Source: Opitutia bacterium (GTDB lineage: Bacteria; Verrucomicrobiota; Verrucomicrobiia; Opitutales; Opitutaceae). From it: a stretch of DNA of 40,084 bases. Below the pieces are notes generated by a model that ran no database searches, was not told the DNA's origin, and was given only the letters and a program-made list of their open reading frames with translations. Where the stretch lies: NCBI GenBank assembly GCA_947475065.1, contig CANJLB010000027.1, positions 1 to 40,084 on the forward strand, given 5' to 3'. The position numbers were made by a program, and so were the translations under genes. This document shows positions 23,177 to 30,191 of the stretch, piece by piece. Position 1 is the first letter of the stretch. Every line of letters begins with the position of its first letter.

Positions 23177-24106
23177 ATGAAAAAATATCACCTAATTTCC
23201 TGGATCAGTTCCGGCGCATTATCGTCCTTGATCCTCTTTTCGGCACCGCAGGCCTCAGCCCAGCTCATCGGCACGGCGGGAGCTTACGGCGCCTTGGGCG
23301 GTTCGACCGTCACGAACACGGGCGGAACCGTCATACTCGGCGATCTCGGAGTCTCGCCGGGGACAGCCATCACCGGCTTTTTCGCCATTGATGGCGGCCC
23401 AGGTCTGTTTTCGGGTGTGGCCAACCAGGGGAACCTCGCCGCCGCGCAAGCGCATGCGGATGCCTCCAATGCCTATACCAGCCTGGCTGCCTTGAGTTTT
23501 ACCTCGAATCTCACTGGCCAGAATCTCGGCGGCCTGATCCTCACTCCCGGGGTGTATTTTTTTAGCTCCTCAGCCCAGTTGACGGGGACGCTGACGCTCG
23601 ACGCCCAAGGGGATAGCAACGCCCGTTTTGTTTTCCAAATCGGCAGCACCCTCACCGCCGCCAGCAACTCGGTGGTTAGCATCATCAATCGCAGCCTCAG
23701 CCTGGACTGCGGCCCCGATAACGGCCTCTTCTGGCAGATCGGCAGCTCTGCGACCCTTGGGACCGACACGGCATTCATGGGCAACATTCTCGCGCTGGCG
23801 AGTATCACCCTGAACAACGGGGCCTCAATTGACTCTGGCCGTGCCCTTGCCATCAACGGGGCCGTCACCCTTGACAACAACCGGATTGACGCCAGCGACA
23901 GTGACGGCGGTTTTTGCATAGTCGGTGAGTTGACACCTGTTCCCGAGCCGGGCACCTACGGGCTGGTCGGCTCTTGCCTCCTTTTGCTTGCAATCTGGTA
24001 TCGCCAGATGAATCGCCAAAGCCGTCAAAACCCGACGGCCGCAACGGGTGATCGCCCTTTCATGCCGGCTCTCGGGGACCATAACGACTTGGTGGTTGCC
24101 GGGTAA
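23177..24106 (+). CDS. DUF3494 (ice-binding-like) PEP-CTERM protein
   Basis: 309-aa exported protein. Signal peptide about 1-28 (LILFSAPQASA), then a single DUF3494 domain (about 30-240), the fold of bacterial ice-binding proteins: LIGTAGAYGALGGSTVTNTG, a beta-helix rich in T, N, S and G, the conserved LILTPGVYFF and RFVFQIGSTLT. The C-terminus carries a PEP-CTERM sorting signal, VPEPGTYGLVGSCLLLLAIW, followed by arginines. Normally PEP-CTERM proteins end a few residues later; here about 30 more follow (to VVAG), which may mean a lost stop codon. Exosortase would cut at PEP and attach the protein to surface polymer. DUF3494 is also found in non-polar bacteria as an adhesin-like domain, so ice binding is not assured. 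Several such proteins usually occur per genome. Confidence 0.88.
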   Translation: MKKYHLISWISSGALSSLILFSAPQASAQLIGTAGAYGALGGSTVTNTGGTVILGDLGVSPGTAITGFFAIDGGPGLFSGVANQGNLAAAQAHADASNAYTSLAALSFTSNLTGQNLGGLILTPGVYFFSSSAQLTGTLTLDAQGDSNARFVFQIGSTLTAASNSVVSIINRSLSLDCGPDNGLFWQIGSSATLGTDTAFMGNILALASITLNNGASIDSGRALAINGAVTLDNNRIDASDSDGGFCIVGELTPVPEPGTYGLVGSCLLLLAIWYRQMNRQSRQNPTAATGDRPFMPALGDHNDLVVAG

Positions 24107-24172
24107 ATCCGCACCTCGGTTGGACGCAAAGCATCCCTGTTGCCATCCAGAGCCTTGCAAGTCTGGTGGGGC

Positions 24173-24441
24173 ATGAAACCATGCCCTTGCTCGCCCTTGA
24201 TTTTGTGCGGCCTGATGGCTCTGGTCGCCGGCTGCTCCAGCTTTGAGCGCCGCGCCCAGGAAAAAACGGCCACCGCCGGCGCCCTCGACCCGACCACAAG
24301 GGAGAGACTCAAAACCGGTGCCATCCATCTGGGCGACACTCCCGACATAGTCGATCTCGCGCTCGGCCGCCCCGACAACCAACACACGAAATTCTCCGCC
24401 ACGGACGGTGCCACCGTGTGGATCTATAACACGCACTGGTC
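24173..24441 (+). pseudogene. 5' half of a lipoprotein gene (BamE/SmpA-like)
   Basis: Start ATG 24173 gives a lipoprotein signal, MKPCPCSPLILCGLMALVAG followed by the lipobox Cys, and then TRERLKTGAIHLGDTPDIVDLALGRPDN and TDGATVWIYNTHWSE, the helix-strand pattern of small BamE/SmpA-like lipoproteins (LGxPD motif followed by a W-Y strand). After about residue 90 the frame continues only as the antisense of another gene's start. The original C-terminal part is therefore lost and the present frame (to 24685) encodes nonsense there. The junction is near 24440, inferred from where both proteins lose sense. Confidence 0.6.
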
Positions 24442-24663
24442 TGAGAACGCCACCCCTCCCAGCGGGCGGTTGAGATTCTTATCGCTACTGCCGTTGCCGC
24501 CCAAGGTGAACTCATGCTCCCCCATTCGCGGACCATACTCGAGGGACATCTCGTCGTTTTTGATGATCTTCGGATCATTGGCTCCGGGAGGATTCTGTGC
24601 CCCGATCGCGGGGACGATGGAAGCAAGCAGCAAGCCGAGGGTGAGGATGAGGTGGTTTTTCAT
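24424..24663 (-). pseudogene. 5' end of an outer-membrane-type protein gene
   Basis: Minus-strand start 24663 gives a good signal peptide (MKNHLILTLGLLLASIVPAI, cleavage after GA) and a mature start with NDPKIIKNDEMSLEYGPRMG, HEFTLGGNGSSDKNLN and LGGVAFS, alternating polar and hydrophobic residues like the first strands of a small outer-membrane beta-barrel. The frame then ends at 24424 in sequence that belongs to the opposite-strand lipoprotein gene. The two 5' halves thus meet tail to tail near 24440. With 79 residues it is far too short for a barrel. No function is likely in the present state. Confidence 0.55.
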
Positions 24664-24783
24664 TGGTTGTTTGGTGGATGGTTGATGGTGGAATTGATCT
24701 GTCGCTGGCCGAAAACATGCGGCAACCCGTCCGCCCGCACCGGAGAGTAGCGCTGGGAGCGGGCTGCATTGCCTCGGGCGGGC

Positions 24784-24909
24784 TTATTTGCCCAACAACT
24801 TGGCAAAGATGAAAATGAGGACAGCCCCGCTGAGACCGCCGCCAAAGAGAAGAAAGAGCATCGAATAGCCGGCGGCGGCGATGGGGAAGAGGGTGGCGAG
24901 GTCGGACAT
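24784..24909 (-). CDS. 41-aa single-helix membrane protein
   Basis: The reading frame ATG 24909 to TAA 24784 encodes MSDLATLFPIAAAGYSMLFL followed by a Gly-rich LFGGGLSG segment and a hydrophobic end with AKLLGK. It has one or two closely spaced membrane segments (about 8-36) with a GGGLSG turn and a basic C-terminus, like many small bacterial membrane peptides. It lies 45 bp downstream of the YciF-like gene on the same strand, so the two may be co-expressed under stress. I do not recognise the family. A clean membrane pattern with a good start and stop codon supports a real gene; the alternative is chance. Confidence 0.55.
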   Translation of the reverse strand: MSDLATLFPIAAAGYSMLFLLFGGGLSGAVLIFIFAKLLGK

Positions 24910-24954
24910 GGACGTGGCAGTTGAGGTGGAAGTGCGGGAGAAGACTGGCCGTGG

Positions 24955-25449
24955 TCAGGCGGTGAGCGCGGCGGCGTTCACCGTCTCGGAGATCTCGGTA
25001 AGCTTTTGGTTTGTCGCCCCTTCCTCATCGAGAGTCGCTTGCAGCAGTGCGGCTGCCTTCGTTTCGCCGAGGGCTTGGGCGAATGCGCGAGCGGTGCCGT
25101 AGCCGGCCATTTCATAGTGCTCCACCCGTTGGGCGGCACCGATCAGCGCGGCGTCACGCACTGCGGCGGGGCCTTTGAGGCCGATGGCCTCGGCACCTTC
25201 CTCAACCAAGCCGAGCATCGCATGGCACACCTTGCCCTTCGCAGGGAATCCGAGGGATTTCAGGCACCGGGCGAGCCGCGTCACATGGCCGCGAGTTTGC
25301 TCAAGATGGCCGGTGAAGCCGGCCTTGAGCTCCGGATTGCTGGCGGCTTTCGCCATTTTGGGCAAAGCCTTGAGCAACTGGTTCTCGGCGTGGTAGAGGT
25401 CTTTAAGCTCGTCTATGAGCAGGGCTTGCAAGGTCGGAATGGAAGACAT
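24955..25449 (-). CDS. YciE/YciF-type ferritin-like protein (DUF892)
   Basis: 164-aa four-helix protein of the YciF family. The start at 25449 (MSSIPTLQALLIDELKDLYH) matches the family's N-terminus; the upstream extension is not conserved. The characteristic carboxylate and histidine positions are visible: ELKDLYHAENQLLKALPKM in helix 1, HLEQTRGHVTRL in helix 2, RVEHYEMAGYGTARAFA in helix 3 and LDEEGATNQKLTEI in helix 4. These helices form a di-iron-type site in ferritin-like proteins. YciF-like proteins are induced by osmotic and stationary-phase stress in enterobacteria; the exact reaction is unknown. It is transcribed divergently from the gluconolactonase gene over a 207-bp gap and followed by the 41-aa membrane protein. 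Confidence 0.9.
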   Translation of the reverse strand: MSSIPTLQALLIDELKDLYHAENQLLKALPKMAKAASNPELKAGFTGHLEQTRGHVTRLARCLKSLGFPAKGKVCHAMLGLVEEGAEAIGLKGPAAVRDAALIGAAQRVEHYEMAGYGTARAFAQALGETKAAALLQATLDEEGATNQKLTEISETVNAAALTA

Positions 25450-25656
25450 GGCTTTCACCGTTGGCCTGCCATGCTGACATGCAATCGCCGCGAGGCCCAA
25501 GATGCGCTGACTCCGGTATCGGGGCTTTCCTTATGCCGCCCGACACCCGCCGCGGGCTTTACGGTGTGGAAAACCGGCCCCGCGATCCCACCGGCACATG
25601 AAAAATTGCGGTTGCACGCACCCGGGCGGGCGCTACACCGTTTCCACCCTTTACCC

Positions 25657-26700
25657 ATGAAACCTGCTGCCCTCCTCCGCCCTGCCCTGCTCCCCGCCCT
25701 CCTCCTCGCGCTCACCCCGCTCGCGGCCTTCGCTGCCGACGCCAAACCGCACCCGTTCGTCGGCCAGATCGAGCGCATGGATCCCGCGCTCGACAAGCTC
25801 ATCGCCCCCGGCACGACCATCGAGAAGCTCGCCGAGGGCTTCCGCTGGTCCGAGGGGCCGACATGGTTCGACGGCGGCGTGGTGTTCTCCGACGTGCTCG
25901 CCAACACCGCCTACCAGTGGAAACCCGGCATGACCGAGGCCCGGATCTTTCTCCGCCCCAGCGGCCTGTTCACCACCAACGCCGGCATCCGTGAGCCCGG
26001 CAGCAACGGCACGACGACCGACCGGCAGGGCCGCCTCACCCTCGCGCAGCACGGCGAGCGCCGCGTCGTCCGCTGGGACAAAGGCGCGACCGCCAACCAA
26101 GCCTTCACCGTCCTCGCCGACAAATACGAGGGCAAGCGTTTCAACAGCCCCAACGACCTCGTGGTGAAGGGCAACGGCGACATCTACTTCACCGACCCGC
26201 CCTACGGCCTCACCGACATTGAAAAATCCAAGCTGCGCGAGCTCGACTTCGCCGGCGTCTATCGGATCGGCGCGGCCGACGGCAAGGTCACGCTCCTCTC
26301 GAAGAGCCTGCCCTTCCCCAACGGCATCGGCTTCTCGCCCGACGAGAAAATCCTCTACATCGGCACCACCGAGGACAACAAGGCGCGCATCATGGCCTAC
26401 GACGTGAAGGCCGACGGCACCCTCGCCAACGAGCGCCTGTTCTACAACGCCCAGCCTCTGGTGGACGCCCAGCACAAAGGCGCGTGCGACGGCCTCAAGG
26501 TGGACCGCGAGGGCAACGTCTGGAGCACCGGCGCGGGCGGCGTGCTCGTGATCTCGCCCGCCGGCAAGCTGCTCGGCCGCGTCAACACCGGCGAGCAGAC
26601 CGGCAACTGCTGCTGGGGCGACGACGGCTCCACGCTCTACATCACCGCCGACTACTTCCTCGTCCGCGTGAAAACGCTGACGAAGGGTGCGGGCTGGTAA
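25657..26700 (+). CDS. Secreted SMP-30/gluconolactonase-family lactonase
   Basis: 347-aa periplasmic enzyme with a signal peptide (LPALLLALTPLAAFA, cleavage before ADAKP) and one six-bladed beta-propeller of the SMP-30/gluconolactonase/LRE type. Start ATG 25657 is fixed by the signal peptide. Family landmarks: the metal-binding Glu in RWSEGPTWFDGGVVFSD, TTDRQGRLTLAQHGERRVVR, the Asn/Asp pair in FNSPNDLVVKGNGDIYFTDP, LPFPNGIGFSPDEKILY and CDGLKVDREGNVWSTG. It hydrolyses a sugar lactone, probably D-glucono-1,5-lactone or a related aldonolactone formed by a periplasmic dehydrogenase; the natural substrate is not readable from sequence. It lies 158 bp before the LptF/G gene on the same strand, with no evident functional link. 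Confidence 0.92.
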   Translation: MKPAALLRPALLPALLLALTPLAAFAADAKPHPFVGQIERMDPALDKLIAPGTTIEKLAEGFRWSEGPTWFDGGVVFSDVLANTAYQWKPGMTEARIFLRPSGLFTTNAGIREPGSNGTTTDRQGRLTLAQHGERRVVRWDKGATANQAFTVLADKYEGKRFNSPNDLVVKGNGDIYFTDPPYGLTDIEKSKLRELDFAGVYRIGAADGKVTLLSKSLPFPNGIGFSPDEKILYIGTTEDNKARIMAYDVKADGTLANERLFYNAQPLVDAQHKGACDGLKVDREGNVWSTGAGGVLVISPAGKLLGRVNTGEQTGNCCWGDDGSTLYITADYFLVRVKTLTKGAGW

Positions 26701-26858
26701 GCGCCCGCAGTGGGCAGGGCCCGGCGGCTGACCGGTCTCCTGTGCCCATCCAACACCCGGCGGCCGGTCCGCGACCGGCTCCATCGGCGGTACCGCCGCC
26801 GTTTCATCAGGATTGAAAATGGCCACGGGAAGCCTGACGCTGCGCCCGCGTCTCCGCC

Positions 26859-28022
26859 ATGCACACCCTTCACCGCCATATTTTTTTCAGCGTGCTGCTG
26901 ACCTGTGCGGCGGCGACGGGGCTGTTCGCGTTTGTGCTGCTCGCGGCCAACGCCTTCAAGGACCTGCTCGGCTTTGCGCTTACCGGGCAGCTGCCGCCCG
27001 GCGTGATCCTCGGCCTGCTGCCGTTGCTGCTGCCCTATGTGCTGGCCTACGCGCTGCCGCTGGGCGTGCTCACGGGGGTGCTGCTGGTCCTCGGACGGAT
27101 GTCCGCCCAGCAGGAGATCACCGCGATGCGCGCCGCCGGGCTGGGTCTGGGCTACGTCGCCCGGCCCGTCCTGCTGCTCGGCGCACTCGGCTCGGTCCTC
27201 GCCCTCAAGATCAACTACGAGATCATGCCCGCCACCCGCACGGCCTACCGCACCACCCTCGCCAACGCCATCCGGCACAACCCGCTCGGCCTGATCGTGC
27301 CGAAGACCTTTGTGAGCAAGTTTCCCGGCTATGTCTTCTATGTCGGCGAGAAAAACGGCAACCTGTTGAGTGACGTCTGGGTGGAGCGGCTGGACAAAAA
27401 CAAACGGGCGACCGAGCTGGTTCACGCCCTCCAGGGTCGGGTGGATTACGATGAGCAGACCAACTCGCTCCTGCTCGTCCTCAACGGCAACGTGATTGGC
27501 GACCGGCGCAACCCGGCTGATCCCAACACTTTTTCCAACACGGACTATCAGGTCACGGGAGCGTCCGCTCCTCCCTTTCCACCCTTGAAACTCGACACTC
27601 TCCTCGGCCCGCAGACCGCGTTTCAGACCAAGCCCGGCTTCCTCAGCCTCGACCAGTTGCTCGCCGAACGCCACCGGCTCGCCGAGCCCGCCCCGGCGGC
27701 GGGCGGCGCCGATGCCGCCTCGGCCCGCAAGGTTGAACGCATGAAAGTGGAGGTCGCGCTGCACGAGAAGGCCGCCAGCGCGCTCACCGTGCTCACGTTT
27801 GCCCTCTTCGGCGTGCCGCTGGGCATTCGCGTGTCACGCCGCGAGACCTCGGCCAACCTCGTGGTGGCCGTCGCTCTCGCGCTGGGCTTTTTTCTGATGA
27901 CCGAGAGCATCCACTGGCTGGAAAAATATCCGGAGAGCCGGCCCGACCTGCTGCAGTGGGCGCCCTCCTCACTGTTCCTCCTGGTGGGTGCCTGGCTCTT
28001 CCGCCGCGCCGGACGCGTGTGA
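26859..28022 (+). CDS. LptF/LptG-family permease of the LPS transport system
   Basis: 387-aa inner-membrane protein of the YjgP/YjgQ family. It has the typical layout: two N-terminal helices (about 8-30 and 48-75), a third near 98-118, a beta-jellyroll periplasmic domain (about 125-300, VPKTFVSKFPGYVFYVGEKN), and three C-terminal helices (about 310-385) after VALHEKAASALTVLTFALFG, the conserved coupling region. The N-terminal motif MSAQQEITAMRAAGLG is the family signature that contacts the LptB ATPase. Together with LptB, LptC and a second permease it extracts lipopolysaccharide from the inner membrane. The sequence does not tell LptF from LptG, and the partner genes are outside the window. 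Its end is convergent with the GH20-like gene, 134 bp away. Confidence 0.92.
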   Translation: MHTLHRHIFFSVLLTCAAATGLFAFVLLAANAFKDLLGFALTGQLPPGVILGLLPLLLPYVLAYALPLGVLTGVLLVLGRMSAQQEITAMRAAGLGLGYVARPVLLLGALGSVLALKINYEIMPATRTAYRTTLANAIRHNPLGLIVPKTFVSKFPGYVFYVGEKNGNLLSDVWVERLDKNKRATELVHALQGRVDYDEQTNSLLLVLNGNVIGDRRNPADPNTFSNTDYQVTGASAPPFPPLKLDTLLGPQTAFQTKPGFLSLDQLLAERHRLAEPAPAAGGADAASARKVERMKVEVALHEKAASALTVLTFALFGVPLGIRVSRRETSANLVVAVALALGFFLMTESIHWLEKYPESRPDLLQWAPSSLFLLVGAWLFRRAGRV

Positions 28023-28156
28023 GCGGGCGGCCCCCAGACTGGCTGTCGCTCGAGCTCCGCTCAAGGCGCAGTCAGGACCCTCGCCCGGCCTCCTTGTGCC
28101 CTTCGGCCAGACGGAGGCTGGGCAACCGCCTTCGCCTCCCGGATTCGGTTGCGCCC

Positions 28157-30091
28157 TTATGCTTTTCCGAACGTCAGCACGCGTTCGTCGGCGTTGCTTT
28201 CCAAGGAAAATTCCGGCCAGCCGCGTTTGGGGGCCGGGCGGCCGAGCGTGAATCGGCGCGGAACGCGCGGGTGCCACGTCGTGACGCCATCGGTGAGCGT
28301 GCTGTTTTCGATGCCGATCTGCCCGAGGCCGCGCACGGCGATGCGCAGCGGCGTGGCCGGATCGTCCACCGGCACGGAGAAAAGGCGGCGGATGTCCGCC
28401 TGCGGGCGGGCGGCGGCGGCGCGAAACTCGATGGCAAAGCGCGCGGCCAGCCTCTGCCATGTGCCGTCGGGCCGCCGCTCTTCGACGACAACCTGCTGTA
28501 GTGCGGGCGCAAAATTGCTGACGGTAAAGCTGAGCTGCCAGCGGCCGCAAAACGGCGTGGGCAGGCGCACGAGCTCCGGCCGGCGGCGGAGGCGCAGGAG
28601 CCACTGCCGCCACGCGCGCAGGCGGTCGGCGTCGTGCGCAAGCAAAATTTCGTTGGGGCCGGTCGCCCGCGGGTCGCGCGTGCGCCGCCACATCGTGCGC
28701 GCGGCCGCCCGGCCCCGGCGCAGCTCGGCCGCAAAGGCGGCGGCCTCCGCCTGCAAGGTTGTAACGTAATTCGTTACAAACCGGGCCGGGGTGAGAACGG
28801 GCTTTTCGAGCTGGCGGCGGAGCTTGAGGACGGCGCGGGCTGCCGTCCGCACGAAGACCTCGCGCGTGGCAAGGCAGCGGAGAAACGCGAAGCTGGCGGC
28901 AAAGGGCGGCGGAAGATTTTTCTGGCGGGCGAGCCGTGTGAAAAACCGCACGCTTTGCACATGGCGGGCGATGTTTTCGTTGGGCGCGGCGCAGCCGTCC
29001 CAGCGGTCGTTGATTTCCCAGCGCGCGTAGCCCGCGAAGGCGTGTTCGTCGCAGCGGAGCGCCGCGTGCGCCGTGTCACGGGCGGCGGCCGGGGTGAGCC
29101 TGCACGCGCGCGCGAAGCCCTGCGCGAGCATCGCGGTGGCGTCGTCAGCTTCGGGGTTGAGCCAGAGGCTGGCGGCGGCGGCGTCCACCACGGTCGTCAT
29201 TTCCTGCGCCAGGCGAGAAGGCTCCCACGAGGTGACGAGCAGGCCGGCGGCAGACGTCTTGGCGCAGCGTTGCCACCACGAGACGATGTTGGCGAGCCGC
29301 TCGCCGAAGACGGGCAGCGGCTCGTGTCGGAACGCGCCGTTCATCGGACAGCCCCAATGCTCGATGCCTTGTGCGCGCAGCGCGGGGACGAGGTCGTATT
29401 CCGAGAAATTTCGCAGCTCGAGGCGTGGATGGCGGGCAAAGGGATAGTAATACCAGTCGTAGGCGATGAGACCGCGTGGCAGCAGCGGGATGGCGGCAGG
29501 CAGGAGCGCGAGCATGTCGGCCCAGAGGCCCGTGCGGAGGCCAAGCGAGGCGGCAAGGCCATGGAGCCGCGTAGCGTGGCCGGCAAAGTGCGAGGCCAGT
29601 CCGTGACGCGTGACCTCGGCGCGGCAGCGCGGGCATTTTCCCAGCTGAAACGATTCGTCGAGTCCGACATGAACCTTCCCGGCCGTGCAAAACGGGGCCA
29701 GGTCGCGCAGGAGCTTGTCCGCGACCTCCAGCGTGCGTGGGTGGAGCGGACAGATCTGGCCGTGCGTCAGCGGCGAGCCGTCTGCTGCACGCAGCTCGTT
29801 CAGGTCGCGCCACGCGGGCGTCTTGATGAGGTATTGCGTGTGGCCGAGGAGATTGACGATGGGGACGACCTTGATGCCGGCCCGCGTCGCGGCGTCCACC
29901 AGCCGGCCGAAGTCGCGCCGCGAATAGGCGTCGGCGCGCGCGACCCCGGGCAGGCTGGGAAACTCAACCGCGTCCTCCAGGTGCAGGTAAAGCTCGTCGT
30001 AGCCCCACGCCGCATAACGCGGGAGTTGCGCCAGCAGCCAGCCGAGGCGTTCGACCTGGCGGGCGAGGTCCCATTGGAAGGCGCGGAGCAT
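28157..30091 (-). CDS. GH20-like hexosaminidase-fold protein, cytoplasmic
   Basis: About 644 aa, start taken at 30091 (MLRAFQWDLARQVERLGWLL), where the TIM-barrel begins; 30136 is also possible. Residues about 1-330 resemble the glycoside hydrolase family 20 barrel: GYDELYLHLEDAVEFPSL, GIKVVPIVNLLGHTQYLIK, and the catalytic-type motif KVHVGLDESFQLGKC with the Asp-Glu pair of GH20 (H-x-G-x-D-E). A CxxC (GKCPRC) follows directly and could bind a metal; this is unusual. The rest (about 330-640) is helical, then beta-rich (SFTVSNFAPALQQVVVEE), without a known domain name from me. There is no signal peptide, so the substrate must be cytoplasmic, such as recycled cell-wall or imported chitin fragments. 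It is divergent from recD2 with a 100-bp gap and convergent with the LptF/G gene. Confidence 0.7.
   Translation of the reverse strand: MLRAFQWDLARQVERLGWLLAQLPRYAAWGYDELYLHLEDAVEFPSLPGVARADAYSRRDFGRLVDAATRAGIKVVPIVNLLGHTQYLIKTPAWRDLNELRAADGSPLTHGQICPLHPRTLEVADKLLRDLAPFCTAGKVHVGLDESFQLGKCPRCRAEVTRHGLASHFAGHATRLHGLAASLGLRTGLWADMLALLPAAIPLLPRGLIAYDWYYYPFARHPRLELRNFSEYDLVPALRAQGIEHWGCPMNGAFRHEPLPVFGERLANIVSWWQRCAKTSAAGLLVTSWEPSRLAQEMTTVVDAAAASLWLNPEADDATAMLAQGFARACRLTPAAARDTAHAALRCDEHAFAGYARWEINDRWDGCAAPNENIARHVQSVRFFTRLARQKNLPPPFAASFAFLRCLATREVFVRTAARAVLKLRRQLEKPVLTPARFVTNYVTTLQAEAAAFAAELRRGRAAARTMWRRTRDPRATGPNEILLAHDADRLRAWRQWLLRLRRRPELVRLPTPFCGRWQLSFTVSNFAPALQQVVVEERRPDGTWQRLAARFAIEFRAAAARPQADIRRLFSVPVDDPATPLRIAVRGLGQIGIENSTLTDGVTTWHPRVPRRFTLGRPAPKRGWPEFSLESNADERVLTFGKA
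28759..28779. repeat. Perfect palindrome inside the GH20-like gene
   Basis: TTGTAACG (28759-28766), 5-base spacer TAATT, CGTTACAA (28772-28779). An 8-bp perfect inverted repeat, AT-rich within very GC-rich coding sequence, encoding VTNYVTT. The shape is that of an operator, but it could be a chance result of codon choice. Confidence 0.3.
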
Positions 30092-30191
30092 GGGCCATGC
30101 AAACGCGGTGCATGGCCGGCGAAAAGGGAAAACCATCCCGCGTCCGCTTCCGCGCTTTCATTTCACCCGCCCTTCTCTATCCGTCTGTGTC

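Noticed and set aside
22924-23391. 155-aa plus-strand frame before and across the DUF3494 start
   Set aside because: It overlaps the promoter and the signal-peptide region of the real gene in another frame and shows no family pattern.
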